Shown: positions 12,294-14,650 of the stretch, piece by piece
Layout of the letters: every line of letters begins with the position of its first letter
How positions within the stretch are numbered: the stretch's first letter is position 1
Assembly (NCBI GenBank): GCA_964345075.1
Contig: CAYFPS010000038.1
Coordinates: 1 to 14,650 of the forward strand
Length of the DNA stretch: 14,650 nt
Source: CAYFPS01 sp964345075
Lineage (GTDB): Bacteria; CAIWAD01
Reading direction: 5' to 3'
Position numbers and translations under genes: made by a program
Notes under the pieces: model-generated
Databases searched by the model: none
What the model was told of the DNA's origin: nothing
Seen by the model: only the letters and a program-made list of their open reading frames with translations

Positions 12294-14309
12294 ATGAACA
12301 CCTTTTTGAATCGTCTGAGAATCGCCAACAAGATCAATCTGGGCTTCGGCATGTTGCTGGGGCTGCTGCTCGTTCTCTCGCTCTTTGCCATGAGTGGCCT
12401 TTGGAGTGGAAAGAGCGGTTTCACCGAGTATCGCAGTCTGGCTCGCCAGACCAACAGTGCCGGACGCGTGCAGGCCAATCTGCTTGACACGCGAATGGCT
12501 GTCAAGAATTTCCTGCTTGAGGGAACTGAACAGTCCATCGAAAATGTGCAGAAAGGCGCGGCCTTTACGCAGGAAATGATCGACCAGCTGGAAGAGAGGG
12601 CTTCAACAGATGGAAGAATTGCCCTGGCTCGTGAAGCTCGCGGGGATATTGACGAGTATTCGCGTGTCTTCAATCTTGTGGTCAACATGCAAGAGCAGCG
12701 AAACGATCATGTCAACAATGTGATGGACGTTGCCGGTCCGGAAGCCGAGCACAAACTGACTGAAATCATGCGCACGGCCAATCGCGACAATGATGCGAAG
12801 GCCGCTTATCAGGCAGGACTCGTTTTGCATGAACTGCTGCTGGTTCGGCTCTATGCTTTCAAGTATCTCCAGAACAATCTAGAAGCCGACTATGACCGTG
12901 TGGTCGTGGAATTCGATCGATTTGAAGAACTCTACACCGAACTTGACTCCAATCTGCAGAACCGGGAGCGTCGTGCACTGGCGGCGGATGTCAAGAAGCT
13001 GACCGAGCAATATGAGAGCGCTTTTGAAACAACGGCCAATATCATTCGCGAACGCAATGACCTGATCCATAACAAGCTCGACATGATTGGCCCTGAAGTC
13101 GCGAACGACATTGAGGAGCTGAAGCTTGAGGTCAAGGGCGTACAGGATGAACTTGGCCCGGTTGTCCAGGCCAAATCGACTCGCGCCTTCTGGCTGACTC
13201 TGGTGATTGCAGGTCTGGCCGTGCTGCTGGGCGTGATCGCTGCGTCCATCATCGGCAAGGGCATCAGTGTGCCGATTGTCAAGATGACCGAGTGCATGAA
13301 GGAACTGGCCGATGGCAAAACGGACATTGATGTCCCGGCACAGGACCATCAGGATGAGCTGGGTGAAATGGCCGAAACGCTGAAAGTCTTCCGCACCAAC
13401 AAGATTGATGCCGATCGTCTGGCAGTTGAGCAGGCAGCCGAGCACGAGGCACAGGAACGCCGCGCTGCCAAGCTGAGCGAACTGACCGCAGGCTTTGATC
13501 AGACCGTCAGTCAGGTGCTGGAAACGGTAACGGCCGCCGCCACCGAGCTTGAAGCCGCCGCCAGCAGCCTTTCGGCGACCGCAGAAGAAACCAGCAGCCA
13601 GACCCGCGCCGTCTCCGATTCCAGTGGCAAGGCCGCCGGTAACGTCGAAAGCGTGGCGGCTGCTTCGGAAGAGCTTTCGAACAGCATCACCGAGATCATG
13701 AACCAGATGAACCGCACGACGGAGATCGCGCAGTCGGCCAGCGCACAGACTCGCGCAACTGTTGAGACCATGCAGGGCCTGGTCAAGAACAGCGAAGAGA
13801 TCAGCGCTGTGGTGGACATGATCACCAATATCGCCGAGCAGGTCAATCTGCTGGCACTGAATGCCACCATCGAGGCGGCGCGCGCCGGCGAAGCAGGCAA
13901 GGGCTTTGCGGTGGTCGCCGGCGAGGTGAAGAACCTGGCCAACGAAACCAGCCGTGCAACCGAAGAAATTGCCAAGAAGATTCGTGGCGTGCAGACATCC
14001 ACCCGCACGACTTCCGAATCCATCGACTCCATTGGCAACATCATTGCGCAGATGGATGAGATCGCTTCCACCATCGCGGCAGCTGTCAGTCAGCAGGAAG
14101 CCTCAACCCGCGAGATCGCCAAGAACGCTGAACTGGGCTACAACAGCACGCAGGAAGTCTCGAACAATACCGAGTCGCTTTCCAAGGCTGCTGAGACAAC
14201 GGGCGCAGCAGCACACCAGCTGCTTTCCAGTTCGCAGGAACTGTCTGAGCAGGCAGCCGGCCTGAAGACAACCGTGGATCGCTTCCTTAGTGACGTCCGC
14301 GCTGCGTAA
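12294..14309 (+). CDS. Methyl-accepting chemotaxis protein with large helical sensor domain
   Basis: This 671-aa transmembrane chemoreceptor should signal to CheA/CheW. TM1 spans about 15-36, the periplasmic sensor 37-297, TM2 298-321 (FWLTLVIAGLAVLLGVIAASIIG), HAMP about 322-375 and the cytoplasmic signalling coiled coil to 671. The hairpin tip reads VNLLALNATIEAARAGEAGKGFAVVAGEV (517-545). The sensor looks all-helical and two-module, like the HBM type. It contains a repeated segment: QRNDHVNNVMDVAGPE (135-150) and ERNDLIHNKLDMIGPE (253-268). There is no C-terminal CheR-docking pentapeptide. The HAMP/linker style (VFRTNKIDADRLAVEQ) resembles alphaproteobacterial receptors. A run of seven G (12284-12290) stands in for a ribosome-binding site before the ATG. 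The ligand is unknown. Confidence 0.95.
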   Translation: MNTFLNRLRIANKINLGFGMLLGLLLVLSLFAMSGLWSGKSGFTEYRSLARQTNSAGRVQANLLDTRMAVKNFLLEGTEQSIENVQKGAAFTQEMIDQLEERASTDGRIALAREARGDIDEYSRVFNLVVNMQEQRNDHVNNVMDVAGPEAEHKLTEIMRTANRDNDAKAAYQAGLVLHELLLVRLYAFKYLQNNLEADYDRVVVEFDRFEELYTELDSNLQNRERRALAADVKKLTEQYESAFETTANIIRERNDLIHNKLDMIGPEVANDIEELKLEVKGVQDELGPVVQAKSTRAFWLTLVIAGLAVLLGVIAASIIGKGISVPIVKMTECMKELADGKTDIDVPAQDHQDELGEMAETLKVFRTNKIDADRLAVEQAAEHEAQERRAAKLSELTAGFDQTVSQVLETVTAAATELEAAASSLSATAEETSSQTRAVSDSSGKAAGNVESVAAASEELSNSITEIMNQMNRTTEIAQSASAQTRATVETMQGLVKNSEEISAVVDMITNIAEQVNLLALNATIEAARAGEAGKGFAVVAGEVKNLANETSRATEEIAKKIRGVQTSTRTTSESIDSIGNIIAQMDEIASTIAAAVSQQEASTREIAKNAELGYNSTQEVSNNTESLSKAAETTGAAAHQLLSSSQELSEQAAGLKTTVDRFLSDVRAA

Positions 14310-14330
14310 TCGACACGCTCAGTCTACTTC

Positions 14331-14356
14331 AAGCGCCCCGATCGGGGCGCTTTTTC
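14331..14356 (+). terminator. Strong intrinsic terminator of the chemoreceptor gene
   Basis: A 22-bp perfect palindrome (14331-14352) with arms AGCGCCCC/GGGGCGCT around GATC is followed by a T-run ending in CTA. It starts 22 bp after the stop codon. Confidence 0.95.
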
Positions 14357-14520
14357 TATTCCCGCATGTGAGTGGCAACGGGAAACAAGAACAGTCTGGC
14401 CAGCCTGCCAATCCTCAGGGCTCTTTCCCTGAAAGAACCTCACCATCTGCGCGCGTCCCGATCATAGTAGTAGTGTATGGGTAAGATAACTGCGCAAAGA
14501 CTGCGTGTTGATTCGTATGA
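14357..14520. other. Intergenic sequence with no recognised feature
   Basis: Between the chemoreceptor terminator and the palindrome I see no open frame with a ribosome-binding site, no tRNA and no convincing promoter. Short open frames here are unsupported. Confidence 0.5.
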
Positions 14521-14523
14521 AAG

Positions 14524-14567
14524 GTGCCAGACACGTGCCAGACACGTGTCTGGCACGTGTCTGTCCC
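14524..14567. repeat. REP-like element with a 36-bp perfect palindrome
   Basis: The element is built from an 11-base word: gtgccagacac at 14524-14534 and again at 14535-14545, then its reverse complement gtgtctggcac at 14546-14556, then a diverged copy gtgtctgtccc at 14557-14567. Bases 14528-14563 form an uninterrupted perfect palindrome of 36 bp centred on CACGTG. No T-run follows on either strand. It sits between the convergent chemoreceptor and rRNA terminators, a typical location for REP elements. Similar GTGCCAGACAC-type repeats are often seen near IS200-like TnpA_REP genes (from general knowledge), but none lies in this window. Confidence 0.8.
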
Positions 14568-14584
14568 CTTGCTCCCTGTCCATC

Positions 14585-14620
14585 AAAAACGACAGAGGCC
14601 CCGACAAGCGGGGCCTCTGT
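14585..14620 (-). terminator. Intrinsic terminator of the rRNA operon
   Basis: ACAGAGGCCCCG (14592-14603) pairs perfectly with CGGGGCCTCTGT (14609-14620), a 12-bp stem with a 5-nt loop. On the minus strand it is followed by CG and then TTTTT. It lies 8 bp beyond the 3' end of the 5S rRNA. Confidence 0.93.
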
Positions 14621-14628
14621 AAATAAAA

Positions 14629-14650
14629 CCAGGCGACGACCTACTCTCCC
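14629..14650 (-). rRNA. rrf: 5S ribosomal RNA, 3' end (partial)
   Basis: On the minus strand the last bases read GGGAGAGTAGGTCGTCGCC followed by TGG, the conserved 3' end of bacterial 5S rRNA (GGGAGAGTAGG plus the closing strand of helix I). The gene runs off the right edge, and a strong terminator follows on the same strand. A 16S-23S-5S operon therefore probably lies to the right, transcribed toward this window. Confidence 0.85.

Noticed and set aside
14528..14563. Palindrome as a bidirectional terminator
   Set aside because: No T-run on either side, and both neighbouring transcription units already have strong terminators of their own.

Overview
The window comes from a moderately GC-rich, Gram-negative (diderm), motile bacterium. 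Signs of an outer membrane are an FadL-type barrel, a second predicted barrel ending in Phe, a lipobox protein and several signal peptides. Motility is suggested by a chemoreceptor with a sigma-28-like promoter. The AMP nucleosidase is of the short, Bacteroidetes-like type, and the FadL/SGNH-lipoprotein pair also recalls the FCB group. I infer an FCB-superphylum or related candidate-phylum bacterium, but a firm assignment is not possible from this sequence alone.

Layout. Positions 1-84 hold no gene I can support. Positions 85-510 are a low-complexity heptamer/octamer repeat field with a palindromic core. All genes from 501 to 12144 lie on the minus strand. Reading in their direction of transcription (right to left) they are: outer-membrane barrel, AMP nucleosidase, an unknown 215-aa protein, a degenerate ANL (acyl-adenylate) family protein, an EF-G-like GTPase, terminator; HIT-family protein, thioredoxin-TPR protein, FadL-family channel, SGNH-hydrolase lipoprotein, terminator; enoyl-CoA hydratase, which ends inside the repeat field. 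A divergent 149-bp regulatory region (12145-12293) carries CRP/FNR-like boxes and a sigma-28-like promoter in front of a plus-strand methyl-accepting chemotaxis protein with its own strong terminator. The right edge is the 3' end of a minus-strand 5S rRNA, followed by its terminator and a 36-bp perfect palindrome.

How the genes may work together. The FadL channel, the surface or periplasm-facing SGNH esterase and the downstream enoyl-CoA hydratase fit release, uptake and beta-oxidation of lipids, although a terminator separates the hydratase. In the other block, a degenerate adenylate-forming enzyme is translationally coupled to a divergent EF-G paralogue, with an AMP nucleosidase upstream and an Ap4A-phosphorylase-like HIT protein downstream. 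An adenylate-turnover theme is possible but is only inference. The most unusual items are the repeat field, the degenerate ANL/EF-G-like pair, the 36-bp palindrome and the stacked regulatory sites before the chemoreceptor. I found no CRISPR array, transposase gene, phage gene or complete defence system.
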